Positions 51,750 to 61,470 of a stretch of 64,000 nt of DNA are shown in pieces. Origin of the DNA: JBCCJA01 sp039045975 (GTDB lineage: Bacteria > Planctomycetota > Planctomycetia > Planctomycetales > Planctomycetaceae); NCBI GenBank assembly GCA_039045975.1, contig JBCCJA010000013.1:7300-71299 (forward strand). Direction: 5' to 3'. The translations under genes were made by a program, and so were the position numbers. The notes beneath the pieces were generated by a model. It was not told the origin of the DNA. It made no database searches and saw only the letters and a program-made list of their open reading frames with translations. Numbering within the stretch: position 1 is the first letter of the stretch; the number at the start of each line of letters is the position of its first letter.

Positions 51750-51844
51750 GGGTTGAGGCAGCCGCAGGTCGCGAACGCGGCCACGATCGCGAGCGGCACG
51801 GCGAAAGCGAAGGCTTCGCGTGTGCGGTTCGTCGGCTCGGGCAT
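51503..51844 (-). CDS. Putative lipoprotein of unknown function
   Basis: The 113-residue protein has a signal region (AFAFAVPLAIVAAFATCGCL) with a possible lipobox Cys. A Pro/Asp/Arg-rich mature part follows (PYETRLPTVALPPEVVEERS, LQRFDPFADPAAGPDTEARP). The regular pattern of the DPFADP…GPDTEARPREF segment reads like a conserved family rather than random antisense. It overlaps the end of the convergent hydrolase gene by 247 bp. Function is unknown; an envelope location is likely. Confidence 0.55.
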   Translation of the reverse strand: MPEPTNRTREAFAFAVPLAIVAAFATCGCLNPYETRLPTVALPPEVVEERSLQRFDPFADPAAGPDTEARPREFRENVDDNRRLFSTGGLGPDPTATGARLSRGEYRYPGAVR

Positions 51845-51972
51845 GGCGTGTCTTTCGGCGATCGGGTCATGGACCGTAGCCGTTCGACGCGAATGCGAAC
51901 AGGCCGATCGCGTGGCCGCGTGGGCCGGCCGTCGGTACTTTCACGAGTGTCCCCCAGCCGTGAAGGCCGCCG

Positions 51973-52779
51973 ATGCCCGTCCCCCGCGTTTGCGTCCTCC
52001 GTGCCCCGGGCACGAACTGTGACCGCGAGACCGCGTTCGCCTTCGCGTCGGCCGACTGCGGCGACGCCGTCGATGTGCTGCACGTGTTCCGGCTGCTGGA
52101 GTCGCCGGAACTGCTGGACCGCTACCAGATCCTGTGCCTGCCGGGCGGGTTCAGCTACGGCGACGACGTCGGCTCGGGCGTCGTGTTCGCCCGGCATCTG
52201 ACGGAAGACCTGGGCGAAGCGATAGACCGCTTCCTGGCCCGGGACACGCTCGTGCTCGGCATCTGCAACGGCTTTCAGGTGCTCGTGAAAGCAGGCATCC
52301 TGCCGGGGCCGCGGGGCCGGGAGGGCGGTTCGACCGCGACGCTGACCTGGAACACGTCGGGCGTGTTCACCGACCGCTGGGTGCGTCTGGCGGTGACGGC
52401 CTCGGAGAATGTGTTCCTGCGGGGCCTGACCGACTTCGAGGTCCCGGTCGCCCACGCGGAGGGGCGGTTACTGGCCGACGACGGATCGCGGCTGGCGGAG
52501 TGGGTGGCCGCCGGTCAGGCGGCGCTCTGTTACGTGCCCCGCTCGGGCCCGTTACCCGACGACCCGACCGCGACGCCCCTCGACCCGCCGGAGAACCCGA
52601 ACGGCTCCGTCGGCAATCTCGCCGGGCTGGGCGATTCTTCGGGCCGGGTGCTCGGGCTGATGCCGCACCCGGAGCGGTTCTTGTTCGCGACCCAGCACCC
52701 GCAATGGACGCGATTGGGGCTGAGCGGCGAAGGGGCCGGCGCGGCGATCTTTAAGAACGCGGTCGTATACTTCGCCTGA
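51973..52779 (+). CDS. purQ: Phosphoribosylformylglycinamidine synthase, glutaminase subunit
   Basis: PurQ supplies ammonia from glutamine to PurL in purine synthesis. The 268-residue protein has the class I glutamine amidotransferase triad: Cys98 in VLGICNGFQVLVKAGILPG, and His-x-Glu in LMPHPERF. The start region is RVCVLRAPGTNCDRE, then CLPGGFSYGDDVGSG. The late segment NPNGSVGNLAGLGDSSGRVL is also typical. No purL or purS is adjacent. Confidence 0.95.
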   Translation: MPVPRVCVLRAPGTNCDRETAFAFASADCGDAVDVLHVFRLLESPELLDRYQILCLPGGFSYGDDVGSGVVFARHLTEDLGEAIDRFLARDTLVLGICNGFQVLVKAGILPGPRGREGGSTATLTWNTSGVFTDRWVRLAVTASENVFLRGLTDFEVPVAHAEGRLLADDGSRLAEWVAAGQAALCYVPRSGPLPDDPTATPLDPPENPNGSVGNLAGLGDSSGRVLGLMPHPERFLFATQHPQWTRLGLSGEGAGAAIFKNAVVYFA

Positions 52780-52799
52780 GGGCAAACCGGTCTACCGAC

Positions 52800-54623
52800 C
52801 TACCAGTCCCAACGGACACCAAATGTCCAGTCGAGGTACCAAAACAGGTCACGGCTCGACTCGATAAAGGGCCCGCCTTCGTCGGAGCTGACCCAACGGA
52901 TCTGGTCGACCGGACGGGCGACCTCGTAGGCCGCGAAAAAGTCGAAGCCGAGCGAGAACCGGGCCTGGTCGAAGGCTTTAACCTTATTGATGAGCGGAAC
53001 GTAGCGGAGGAGCGGCGCGTCTGCCTGGATATGAAGCTCGAAGGTAGGCGAAACGTGCGAGAAGGTCTGCTCTTCGCTGAACTCCTGTCGGTCAAACGTA
53101 TTGATGACGACAATATCGTCGTCGTCGTCGTCGCCGAGTCCGCCGGCTCCGAATGCGTTCGCCTGTCCGAAACCGAGCCCGAAGCCGTCAATATCGACAT
53201 TCTCGATGTTGGCCGCGATGCCAGTCCGGGCGTAGCCCGACAACAACAAGGCCTCCCCGCCGATATCCATGCCCGCCCCGATCGTCGGACCGAATAGATG
53301 CGAGCGGACGCTCGAGGTTAGGGCAGAGCTGTATGGGGCGAAAATTTCGACGTCGTCGATATCGCCGTCGTCTCCGATGGCACTGCTGAAGTCGGTAAGT
53401 GTGCCGGTGTCTTCGAAGGTCGTCTGGATGCCACTGCTCTCGCCCACGAATCCGAAGCGCTCGTTAATAAAGTGGTAACCGAACGCGAGTTGGGGTCGGA
53501 TCCGGAAGTTCCGCTTCTTGACAAGCGGCGTCATGTAGTAGTTCAAGGACGTACCGGCGACCTCGGACTCATGGACGACCTCGAAGTAGAGGTCGTAATT
53601 AATGAGCTGAAAGGTCTGCACGCCGGTCGCGGCGGAGGTCTCGGGGGCCTCAAGAGCGATCAGGCCGGCGTTACGTAAGTTCGGCAGTTCTAAGAACTGC
53701 CGGCCGACGATCGCGAACTGCGTCAGCGGATCGGTCGGGTCTTCGTTCGGTAGAACCAAATTCGGGTTCGCGTTGAGCCCGCGCCGGAAGATATTTTCCT
53801 CGCCGTCGATCCACAGCCCTTCGATCTCGAAGCCGGTCTCGTCAGGGTCTTCAAAGCCGATGATGAGACGCAAACCCGTGCCGCCCTGATCGACATCGCG
53901 TACCTGCTGGGCGATGTCGTTGCTGCCGTCGAAATTGAAACGGCCGAGCGGGATGTCATCGTCCGCGGGGCCGAAAATCGCCGCGGTGATCGGTTTGAAG
54001 CCGGCGCCTTCGACGTCCTCATCAATCGTATTGTCTTCGTTGTCGTCGCCGCCGATGAAGTCGACGGAGACGCCAATATCGTTGAGCCGTTCGCTGCGAA
54101 AGTCTGCCGCGGGGTCGTTCGACTCACCGAAACTGAACAAGAGCGGCGTCAGAGCCAAAAAACTGGTCGGTTCGAAAGGAGACGGCGATAGGCCTGCGAT
54201 CAGGCGGGTCGACACGTCGTCGTCATCGGGATCGAAGTCGCCGTCCGCGTCGAGCCGAAACTCATTCGGCGGAAACAGGAAATCAAAGTCTCCGAGGGCG
54301 CCGATCGGCGTGTTGCTCGGTGACCGGAACTGGCCGCGGAGGGCGGAGATCGTCGCGTACTTCTTGCGGCCGAATTCTGCGGTGTGCTGGAACCAGATCC
54401 CGCCGTCGTTCTGAACGGTCTGATAGGGGGCCGCGAAGGGCGAGATCGTCGGCCACGGCTGTGCGGCCGGCGGGGCATTGCCGGCGATCGGCGTGAACGA
54501 CGGGTAGCCCGACGGAGACTGGGCGAAGGTGGGGCAGGCCGAGCCGCACAGCCAGGCGCACAACGCGGCGGCGAACGTCGCCGGCGTCAGGCCACTCGTT
54601 CGGGTCTGCGGAGTCTGCCTCAT
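52800..54623 (-). CDS. BBP7-like outer-membrane beta-barrel protein
   Basis: The ATG at 54623 gives 607 residues with a signal peptide (…FAAALCAWLCGSACPTFAQ). The frame is open to 55250, but that part overlaps the divergent phosphatase gene. The mature protein begins with a short Pro-rich segment, then alternating strands through to an aromatic C-terminus (RWDW), with many acidic loops (DADGDFDPDDDDVSTRL; GDDDDDDIVVI). The overall pattern (GGIWFQHTAEFGRKK, PTIGAGMDIGGEALLLSGYA) fits planctomycete BBP7-type barrels. Poly-Asp loops could bind calcium. Its base composition is slightly AT-richer than its neighbours. Confidence 0.72.
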   Translation of the reverse strand: MRQTPQTRTSGLTPATFAAALCAWLCGSACPTFAQSPSGYPSFTPIAGNAPPAAQPWPTISPFAAPYQTVQNDGGIWFQHTAEFGRKKYATISALRGQFRSPSNTPIGALGDFDFLFPPNEFRLDADGDFDPDDDDVSTRLIAGLSPSPFEPTSFLALTPLLFSFGESNDPAADFRSERLNDIGVSVDFIGGDDNEDNTIDEDVEGAGFKPITAAIFGPADDDIPLGRFNFDGSNDIAQQVRDVDQGGTGLRLIIGFEDPDETGFEIEGLWIDGEENIFRRGLNANPNLVLPNEDPTDPLTQFAIVGRQFLELPNLRNAGLIALEAPETSAATGVQTFQLINYDLYFEVVHESEVAGTSLNYYMTPLVKKRNFRIRPQLAFGYHFINERFGFVGESSGIQTTFEDTGTLTDFSSAIGDDGDIDDVEIFAPYSSALTSSVRSHLFGPTIGAGMDIGGEALLLSGYARTGIAANIENVDIDGFGLGFGQANAFGAGGLGDDDDDDIVVINTFDRQEFSEEQTFSHVSPTFELHIQADAPLLRYVPLINKVKAFDQARFSLGFDFFAAYEVARPVDQIRWVSSDEGGPFIESSRDLFWYLDWTFGVRWDW

Positions 54624-54888
54624 CGGAGCGTCCCTGCCCTGCCTGTTCGTCACCCGACGCCGCGCGCCGGGGCGGCCACGCCGTCCGGAGACGGCGGTCG
54701 CATCGGTGGTATCGGTCGGGCCGGTCGCCGTTCTGGACCGCTTGTTCGGGCCTGGTAAGAAATTCCGGCTGTGACGCGCTTGCCGGTCGCGACGCGGGTA
54801 ACCTCCCGCCGCACCGGCGGGAAAGTGCCCGCCCGGAAACCCTTCGCGCACGAACGGTCGGTCCGTCGCCGGCCCGCGGACGACGTCA

Positions 54889-55539
54889 ATGACCGATTCA
54901 CCGACCCGCCTGCTGCTCGTCCGCCACGGGGCCACCGAGGCGAACGAAATGCGGCCGTACATCTTGCAGGGCTGCTCGGTCGACCTGCCCCTCAGCGGGC
55001 TCGGCCGACGGCAGGCGGCGGCCGTCGCCGAATTTCTCGCCGACGAGACCGTCGACGCCGTGTACTGCAGCCCGATGGTCCGCGCCGCCGCGACGGCGGG
55101 CGAGATCGCGAATCGCCACAGCCTGAAACCGGCCGTCCGCCCGGGCCTGCGTGAGGTCGACGTCGGCCGCTGGGAACGGATGACGTGGGACGCGATCGCG
55201 GCCGAATACCCGGCCGAGCACGCCGCCTTCCGGGCCCACCCGGGGCACACGCCCTACCTCGGCGGCGAGTCGTACGCCGACGTCGCGGCCCGCGTGTTTC
55301 CCGAATTACTCGACATCTGCGCCGCACACCCGGGGCGGACGGTCGTCGCCGTCGCGCACAATGTGGTCAACCGGGCGTTCTTGGCGTCGCTGCTCGGGCT
55401 GGAAATGTCGCGGGCCCGCGAGCTCGTCCAGACGAACGCCTGCGTCAACGTCATCGAGTACGACGCGGCGGCCGGCCGCGCGACGGTGCAATCGATGAAC
55501 GTCGACGCCCACCTCGGCGACGCCCGGCTTCCGCGATAG
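54889..55539 (+). CDS. Histidine phosphatase superfamily protein
   Basis: The 216-residue protein has the phosphohistidine signature LLLVRHGATEANE, YCSPMVRAAATA (Arg), LREVDVGRWERM and the second His in VVAVAHNVVNRAFL. It belongs to the phosphoglycerate mutase-like/CobC-type branch. The substrate cannot be deduced; alpha-ribazole phosphatase, fructose-bisphosphatase and general phosphatases share these motifs. It is cytoplasmic and divergent from the barrel gene. Confidence 0.9.
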   Translation: MTDSPTRLLLVRHGATEANEMRPYILQGCSVDLPLSGLGRRQAAAVAEFLADETVDAVYCSPMVRAAATAGEIANRHSLKPAVRPGLREVDVGRWERMTWDAIAAEYPAEHAAFRAHPGHTPYLGGESYADVAARVFPELLDICAAHPGRTVVAVAHNVVNRAFLASLLGLEMSRARELVQTNACVNVIEYDAAAGRATVQSMNVDAHLGDARLPR

Positions 55540-55570
55540 CGGATTCCGTCGGGTCCGAGCATAAAAGCGG

Positions 55571-58087
55571 TCAGCGGACCTTCGCGGCTGCGTCTTTCGG
55601 CATCCGCGAGGCCAGCCCTTTGCCGACGAAGTGGACGTCTTCGTCGAGGGTCGACAGCCGCTCGGCCGCCAGCGGCTTCCCGCCGAAACGCGCCTCGTAG
55701 AACGCGGCGATGATGCGTCTGAGCACCCCGTCGCCACGGCCGGCGGTCGCGACGTCGTCGAACGCGTCGCCGACGACGGAGCCGAATTCGCGTTCGGTCG
55801 CCTGGGCCGGTCGGTCGAGGCCGGCGTCGCGGCAGATCGACCGGTAGCGTTCGAAGAACGCGACCGCCGACGACCCGGACGCGGCGCCACGCACACCCGC
55901 GACCGAGCCCGACCGCCGCACCCGCAGGACCGAAACGACGACCACCGTCAAAGCCGCCAGCATCGCGTAGCCGATCACGCCGCCACGCCACGCGAACCAC
56001 TCCGTCGGCCGTCCGAGGGCGGCGAAGAACCCGACCGCCGAAGCGGTCTCTTCCGATTCGCCCAACTCGCCGAGTCCGGCGCCGGCCGACGCGACCGCCG
56101 TCGAAAACGGATTATAAAATAGCCTCTCTTGGGTCTTAAGATTCAACAGGACGAAGTACTGGTCCCATATATCGGTGACGTAACTCACCGCGTCGTCGAA
56201 CAGCCCGAAAGTAGAGCCGTTCGCCGCGACGACGGCGTCCCGCCGGTCGGACGGGGTCGGATCGAGCGTCCGCCACCGGCCGTCGACCTCGGCCTCGACC
56301 CAGGCGTGCGCGTGTCGCTGCTCGACCTCGTAGTAGCCGCTCAGCGAATTTAATTCTCCGCCCTTATATCCGTTCACGAGCCGGGCCGGCACGCCGTTCG
56401 CGCGGAGCATTAACGCCAAAGCCGACGCGAAGTACTCACAATGGCCTTCTTTGCGGTCGAGCAGAAAGTGCTCGACCGGGTCGATGCCCTCGGGCACAAC
56501 GTGGGCGTCGATCGAGTAGCTATACTCGCCGCTCCCGGACAAATAAGACATCAGACGTTCGACGACGGCCGACGCGTCGGGGCCGTCGGTCCCGTCGGCG
56601 GCCCCGACCCGCCGGGCGAGACGCTTCAGTCGTCGCAAGCCGTCCGGCGGCAGCTCGAGACATTGCCTTCGTTCGTCTCGCCACAGCCTTGTTTCACCCG
56701 GCCCCCCGGAAAAAACGCGTGACCGGACCCGGTCGGCGAGGTCGACGCCGGCGGGGGAATACACCGACCACTCCGTCGTCGCGGCGTTCGCGTCTCGGGC
56801 GACTTCGTACCGCAGGGTCCTCGTCAGCGGCTCGTAGGTCGCCGCGACGCCTCTCGCCGGCCTTTCGGGACTCACGAAAAAAGCCGGATCGATCGCGTAC
56901 ACCGTCTTCGCGGCCGCGGCCTTAATCCGCACTTCCTGACGCACGAATTGAAATTCGATGTCGGGCGGCGGCGAGCGACGGAGCGGGACGCGGCGTTTGT
57001 CGGCGCCCGGGGGACTGAGCAGCGTCCACCGGCCGCCCTCGTAATCGTTCATCACGCCGCCGCGGAACAGAGGCTCGCGCAGGCCGATCGAAGTCGTGTA
57101 CTCCTCGACGTCGAGCGCGTCGCCGTCCGGCTCGACGACGCGGATATCGAAGGCGACTTCGTTGCTGGAGAGGATCTCGCTCATCGAGCCGAGTTCGACC
57201 GTCTCCGACACGCCGGAGACGGCCTTCGGCATCGCGGCCCGACCTCCGCCGAGGCTCGAACCGAGCGCCGCGGCGGCCCGGTCCTCGATCGTGGCACGCT
57301 CGATCCACAGACGCGGTGTCAGCGCGAAGAGGAACAACGCGGTCGAGGCGGCGCCGAAACTGACGATCATCGCCGTGCGGCCGAAAGCCCGCCCGTGACG
57401 CGGGAATTCGGAAGCCGATAGGCCGGGGTCGCTCGCGATCACGCTCGGCCGGACCAGCGTCTGGGCGACATCCTCGGTTCCGGACGACCGGGAAGACCGC
57501 CCGCGACGACGCGACGCGTCGCCCCGGGTCGAACGCGTCGCGACGAAGTGCATCACGGCACGGACCGTCAGGAACAGCAGCAGCGGGATCATCGCCCCGA
57601 AGCCGACCTCGGTCGTCAGCACGGCCCCGACCGCCGCCTGCAGCACCGCCAACGCGCACAGCCACAGGTAGTGCCGCGGCTCCTTCCACTGGAACAGCAT
57701 CACCCAGGCCAGCGTCGTCAATAAATCGCCACCGCCGACGAGCCGGTCGGCCACGTCACCGCGGAACAGCGTGCCGGTCGCGTTGAACAGCAGAGGGATC
57801 GACAGCACGTTCGCCGCCAGCGGCGTGTACCCGAAGCGGGCCGACTTTTCGGTCACGAAATACGCGATCACCGCCAGCGGCACCGTCGCCCACGCGAAGC
57901 CTTCTCCGCCGCGGGCGACGGTCATCATCAGGCCGGAATAACCGACGGTCGACAGGACCGCCGCCGACATCGCCAGCGAGACCGGGTCGGTCCGCACCGT
58001 CGCCGCACCGCGGTCGATCAGCAGCCGGCGGAACATCGCCACGAAGCCCGAACCGGCCGTCTCCGACGGAACGCTCGCCGTGCTCAT
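55571..58087 (-). CDS. TgpA-type membrane transglutaminase
   Basis: The 838-residue protein has an N-terminal membrane region with about six helices (residues 35-270). A long periplasmic segment follows, then a transglutaminase core with Cys in KEGHCEYFASALALMLRANG, His in EVEQRHAHAWVEAEV and Asp in RWRTLDPTPSD (about 555-645). A further membrane helix (near 730) and a C-terminal DUF4129-like cytoplasmic domain follow (AQATEREFGSVVGDAF). It ends about 30 bp from the convergent phosphatase gene. Together with the DUF58 gene 66 bp upstream it forms the widespread MoxR-DUF58-TgpA locus, here without an adjacent moxR. Confidence 0.92.
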   Translation of the reverse strand: MSTASVPSETAGSGFVAMFRRLLIDRGAATVRTDPVSLAMSAAVLSTVGYSGLMMTVARGGEGFAWATVPLAVIAYFVTEKSARFGYTPLAANVLSIPLLFNATGTLFRGDVADRLVGGGDLLTTLAWVMLFQWKEPRHYLWLCALAVLQAAVGAVLTTEVGFGAMIPLLLFLTVRAVMHFVATRSTRGDASRRRGRSSRSSGTEDVAQTLVRPSVIASDPGLSASEFPRHGRAFGRTAMIVSFGAASTALFLFALTPRLWIERATIEDRAAAALGSSLGGGRAAMPKAVSGVSETVELGSMSEILSSNEVAFDIRVVEPDGDALDVEEYTTSIGLREPLFRGGVMNDYEGGRWTLLSPPGADKRRVPLRRSPPPDIEFQFVRQEVRIKAAAAKTVYAIDPAFFVSPERPARGVAATYEPLTRTLRYEVARDANAATTEWSVYSPAGVDLADRVRSRVFSGGPGETRLWRDERRQCLELPPDGLRRLKRLARRVGAADGTDGPDASAVVERLMSYLSGSGEYSYSIDAHVVPEGIDPVEHFLLDRKEGHCEYFASALALMLRANGVPARLVNGYKGGELNSLSGYYEVEQRHAHAWVEAEVDGRWRTLDPTPSDRRDAVVAANGSTFGLFDDAVSYVTDIWDQYFVLLNLKTQERLFYNPFSTAVASAGAGLGELGESEETASAVGFFAALGRPTEWFAWRGGVIGYAMLAALTVVVVSVLRVRRSGSVAGVRGAASGSSAVAFFERYRSICRDAGLDRPAQATEREFGSVVGDAFDDVATAGRGDGVLRRIIAAFYEARFGGKPLAAERLSTLDEDVHFVGKGLASRMPKDAAAKVR

Positions 58088-58153
58088 CGCGGTGTAACTC
58101 CCCGGCGTGACGTCATCGAATGCTCGGCGGACAGATTCTCGGAAACGGGTGAC

Positions 58154-59743
58154 TCACGGCGCCTCGGCGACGGCCGGACGGCGGGCCGACTCCGGGTCGG
58201 GGAAGCGGATGAACTTTCGCACCTGCTCCGTGCGGAACAGCCGCACCCACGCCATCCGGTCGGGCGTCGTGATCGGATCGACCGACGGACGCGTCGACAG
58301 CAACAGCCCGAACGTGACGCCGGCGTGAGCCGCCTCCGCGACCGTCCACAGCCGGGACACGGCCGGGGCCCGGGCGGCGCGGACGTTCGCCAAAAACCGC
58401 AACACCGCCCGACGCCCGCCGGGGGTCGCGATCGCGTCGAAGCGGGGCGTACGTCGGTCGGTCGTCGCGATCGTCAGTCGCGAACCCGCCGCCGCCGTCA
58501 GGTGTGCGAACGCCACCGTCGCCGCGAACGAGATCGCCAACTCGACTTCGGCGTCGGGGAGCCCGTCCGGGTCGTCCGATTTCAGATCGAGCAGGATCAA
58601 CAGGTCACGGTCACGACTCTCGTGGTACTCGCGGACCATCAGGGCGCTTTGGCGGGCCGAGGTCCGCCAGTGGATCGACTTCGGGCTATCGCCGTGTCGG
58701 TACTCGCGGATCTGGTGGAACTCGTCGTCGAAGACGCCCCGCCGGGTCGTCGGGCGGTGCACCAATTCGTCGGCCCGCATCACGTCGCGCCGCCACGCCG
58801 GCGTGAGCTGACCGACCCGCGGGAGCACGAGCAACCGGTCTTTGGTGCCGAATATCTTCGCCCGCTCGGTCATCCCGAGCGGGAACCGCGACGACAGCCG
58901 CAGCGGGCCGAGCGTCAGCGGGCCGCGGATCATCGGGCGGACCCGGTAGCGGGTCGACGACGTCCGTCGCGCGTCGACCCGGGCCAGCGTCGCCCGCGCC
59001 GTCGCCGTTCCGTAGCGGTCCTCGATGACGTCCGCGACGTCGATCAGCCACGCCGCCGGGAAGCGGCCGATGTTCGTGATCTCGACCCCGACGGCGAGCG
59101 GCTCGCCGGCGACGCACTCGGCGGGCACGACACGGCGGACCTTCAGGTTCGCCAGCGACAAGAAGGTGTACGAGCCGCTGAAGACGAACGGCCCGAGCAG
59201 CAGCGTGCCGACCAGCAGCAGCATGTTCGACGGGCCGAGGAACGCCGCGACGAGCAGCAAGACCGCCGCGCCGAGCGTCGCGAGCCCGGCCGGCGTGATC
59301 GACACGAGCAGCTTCTCCGCGAGAAGCGGCCTGCCCTCCGCCAGCCGTCGGTCGGCCACCGCCCTGCCGAACCAGGTCAGCCCGATCCCGCCGAGGAACA
59401 ACAGGCCCGCCACGGCGGCCGCCAGTTGCACCCGGAAACAGGCGCCGAGCGCGACGGCGAACCCGATCATCGCCGTGCCCGACAGCGACCAACGCGTCCA
59501 ACGCGGTCGGGCCCGCCCGCCGACCCGGCCGAGTCGCAGCAGCGACTCGCCCAGCTCGGTCAGGCCCCACGCGAACAGCCCGCCGCCCCCGCCCGCCAAC
59601 AGGAACTGCGCCGGCAACGGCAGCCGGAACGCGACCTCGTCCGACGAACTCAACACCAGCGCCGCGACCCCGGTCAACGACGCGACCGCGCCGGGCACCG
59701 AGATGCCCTCGTCGCCGCTGTCGATCGGATCGTTGGCGTTCAA
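58154..59743 (-). CDS. DUF58 domain protein
   Basis: The 529-residue protein has N-terminal membrane helices (about 10-60, 80-115, 150-195). It also has the DUF58 signature FHQIREYRHGDSPKSIHWRT near residue 350, followed by a vWA-like region (LLILLDLKSDDPDG). The start is uncertain: the assigned codon at 59743 is TTG, and a GTG 16 codons in is an alternative. It is cotranscribed with the TgpA gene. DUF58 proteins work with MoxR ATPases in envelope maturation or stress; no moxR is visible upstream. Confidence 0.88.
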   Translation of the reverse strand: MNANDPIDSGDEGISVPGAVASLTGVAALVLSSSDEVAFRLPLPAQFLLAGGGGGLFAWGLTELGESLLRLGRVGGRARPRWTRWSLSGTAMIGFAVALGACFRVQLAAAVAGLLFLGGIGLTWFGRAVADRRLAEGRPLLAEKLLVSITPAGLATLGAAVLLLVAAFLGPSNMLLLVGTLLLGPFVFSGSYTFLSLANLKVRRVVPAECVAGEPLAVGVEITNIGRFPAAWLIDVADVIEDRYGTATARATLARVDARRTSSTRYRVRPMIRGPLTLGPLRLSSRFPLGMTERAKIFGTKDRLLVLPRVGQLTPAWRRDVMRADELVHRPTTRRGVFDDEFHQIREYRHGDSPKSIHWRTSARQSALMVREYHESRDRDLLILLDLKSDDPDGLPDAEVELAISFAATVAFAHLTAAAGSRLTIATTDRRTPRFDAIATPGGRRAVLRFLANVRAARAPAVSRLWTVAEAAHAGVTFGLLLSTRPSVDPITTPDRMAWVRLFRTEQVRKFIRFPDPESARRPAVAEAP

Positions 59744-59890
59744 AAAAGGGGCCGCCGGTCGGACGTGATCGGCCCGCTCGGGCCGAGATCGCTCATCACA
59801 ACTTGCATTGTGACCCGCGGCCGGGGCGAAGACGACCCCTGCCGTATCCGGCCGAACGCGCCGAGGAGCCCGCGGGAGATCGGCACCGCC

Positions 59891-60412
59891 TCAGCGGATC
59901 GACGGGAGGCCCGACGCGGCCCGCATGTCGCGGACCTTCAGCCACGCGGCCGGTTCGAACTTCAGTAGCTTCATCAATTGCGAAACGGTCAAGCCGAGCG
60001 CCTCCGCGGCCGGCGGGAGGTCGCCGCCCGTCGTCGCGAGCAGGTCGAGCGCCCCGGCGAGCATCGCCGGGACGTCGTCGTGACGCTCGCCGACGAGCAC
60101 CCGCCCGGCCCGCGTCCGCGCGATCCACAACTCGACCGGCAGGTCGTCCCGCCCGCGGGCGACGCGGTGTTCGACGGCGAGCGTGACCCGCAGACGGTTC
60201 AACGCCGCGGTGCGGTTCTCGGCCGCGAACCGGCGTTCGGTCGCCTCGGCACGGAGCCCGGTCGGGACGTGTTCGAGGCGGATCGCGGTCTCGACCTTGT
60301 TCCGCCGCTGCCCGCCCGGGCCGCCGGCCTTAAATTTTTGCTCCCGGCATTCGGCGAGCAGGGCCGCGTCGTCCGACTCGGCCGGATGCGGCACGCCGGC
60401 GGGACCGCTCAC
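59891..60412 (-). CDS. Peptide-chain release factor-like protein (GGQ domain)
   Basis: The 173-residue protein has the RF catalytic motif in CREQKFKAGGPGGQRRNKVE, with GGPGGQ as the peptidyl-tRNA hydrolysis loop. It lacks the codon-recognition domains of RF1/RF2. The C-terminal half (LPPAAEALGLTVSQLMKLLK) is helical and resembles a small DNA/RNA-binding helix-turn-helix. Such proteins rescue stalled ribosomes (ArfB/YaeJ-like) or have unknown roles. The start is a GTG overlapping the TGA of the upstream gene (GTGA), giving translational coupling with the sugar isomerase-like gene. Confidence 0.85.
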   Translation of the reverse strand: MSGPAGVPHPAESDDAALLAECREQKFKAGGPGGQRRNKVETAIRLEHVPTGLRAEATERRFAAENRTAALNRLRVTLAVEHRVARGRDDLPVELWIARTRAGRVLVGERHDDVPAMLAGALDLLATTGGDLPPAAEALGLTVSQLMKLLKFEPAAWLKVRDMRAASGLPSIR

Positions 60413-61356
60413 GCCTCGCCGTCGGACGTGACCGCCGCGTCGTGCTCGATATAAGACCGCAACACGGCCAGCTCGCCCTCGGGCCCCGGCTTCGACTGGC
60501 CGTGCTCCATGCCGATGATTCCGTCGTATTTCATCTCGTGCTTTAGGAACCGGAACACGTTTTTATAGTTAATCTCACCGGTGCCCGGTTCCTTGCGGCC
60601 CGGGTTGTCGCCGACCTGGATATAGCCGATCTCGGACCAACAGCTCCGCATGTTGGCGATCAGGTTCCCCTCCGTGATCTGCTGGTGATAAATATCGAAG
60701 AGGATCTTACAGGCCGGGCTGTCGACCGCTTTGCAGACGGCGTACGCCTGCGGCCCGCCGCTGAGGAACAGCCGCGGGTGGTTGGTCCAGTGATTGAGCG
60801 GTTCGAGCACCATCACGAGGCCGTGCTTTTCATAAATCTCGGCGGCCCGCCGCAGCGCGTCGACGACGTTCGCGGTCTGGAACGGCATCGGCAGTTTCGG
60901 GTCGAGGCAGCCCGGCACGACGGTCGCCCATTTCGCGTTCGCCCGCTTCGCGATCTCGACCGAGTCAGCGATGACCTTCACGAACGCGTCTCGCGTCGCC
61001 TTGTCGCCTGACGCGAGCAGCGGCTCCTGGAAATAGGGCCGTACCGGCCAGTTCGCGACGAACACGCCCATCCGCATCCCGAGGCGTTCCATCTCCGCGG
61101 CGATGTTCTTCTGATCGTCGAACGAACGCTTTGTAAACGGGTTGTCCTCCAACGAGCGGAACCCGTTGTCGTGCATGAACCGCAACTGGTCGATGAGGTC
61201 GCTGCCGGCGGTCTTCGCGAACGACCCAAAGTGCGGCGCGTAGTCGAGCGAGAACGTCGCCCGCGAAGACTCGTGGTCGTCGGCCGAAGCGGTGCGGGTG
61301 CCGCCCGCGGCGACGGCGGCGGCCCCGGCGGCCAGAAACGTGCGACGGTCGAACAT
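60409..61356 (-). CDS. Hydroxypyruvate isomerase-like TIM-barrel protein with Tat-type signal
   Basis: The ATG at 61356 gives 315 residues beginning MFDRRTFLAAGAAAVAAGGT, a twin-arginine export signal (DRRTFL), so the product is probably periplasmic. The barrel has LDYAPHFGSF, MVLEPLNHW (metal Glu), ILFDIYHQQI, YIQVGDNPGRKEPGTGEI and IGMEHGQS, matching the hydroxypyruvate isomerase/sugar-phosphate isomerase-epimerase group. The substrate is unknown. It is coupled by a 4-bp overlap to the release factor-like gene, a functionally puzzling pairing. Confidence 0.88.
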   Translation of the reverse strand: MFDRRTFLAAGAAAVAAGGTRTASADDHESSRATFSLDYAPHFGSFAKTAGSDLIDQLRFMHDNGFRSLEDNPFTKRSFDDQKNIAAEMERLGMRMGVFVANWPVRPYFQEPLLASGDKATRDAFVKVIADSVEIAKRANAKWATVVPGCLDPKLPMPFQTANVVDALRRAAEIYEKHGLVMVLEPLNHWTNHPRLFLSGGPQAYAVCKAVDSPACKILFDIYHQQITEGNLIANMRSCWSEIGYIQVGDNPGRKEPGTGEINYKNVFRFLKHEMKYDGIIGMEHGQSKPGPEGELAVLRSYIEHDAAVTSDGEA

Positions 61357-61470
61357 CAGAGACCTCAAACGGTGCGGACGGAATAAGCGACGGACACACA
61401 AACGGATACCGATGATTCTGCGGCGGGGGCCGCGACGCAACGCTCGGCGTGACGTGGCGAGCCGTCCCGT

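Noticed and set aside
53090..53135. Simple GTCGTC repeats in the barrel gene as a phase-variable tract
   Set aside because: The tract encodes a poly-Asp loop in frame with codon-length units, so slippage would not switch the gene off. It looks like an acidic loop.
54624..55250. A 209-codon N-terminal extension of the outer-membrane protein frame at 52800
   Set aside because: It overlaps the divergent histidine phosphatase gene and precedes an obvious signal peptide at 54623.
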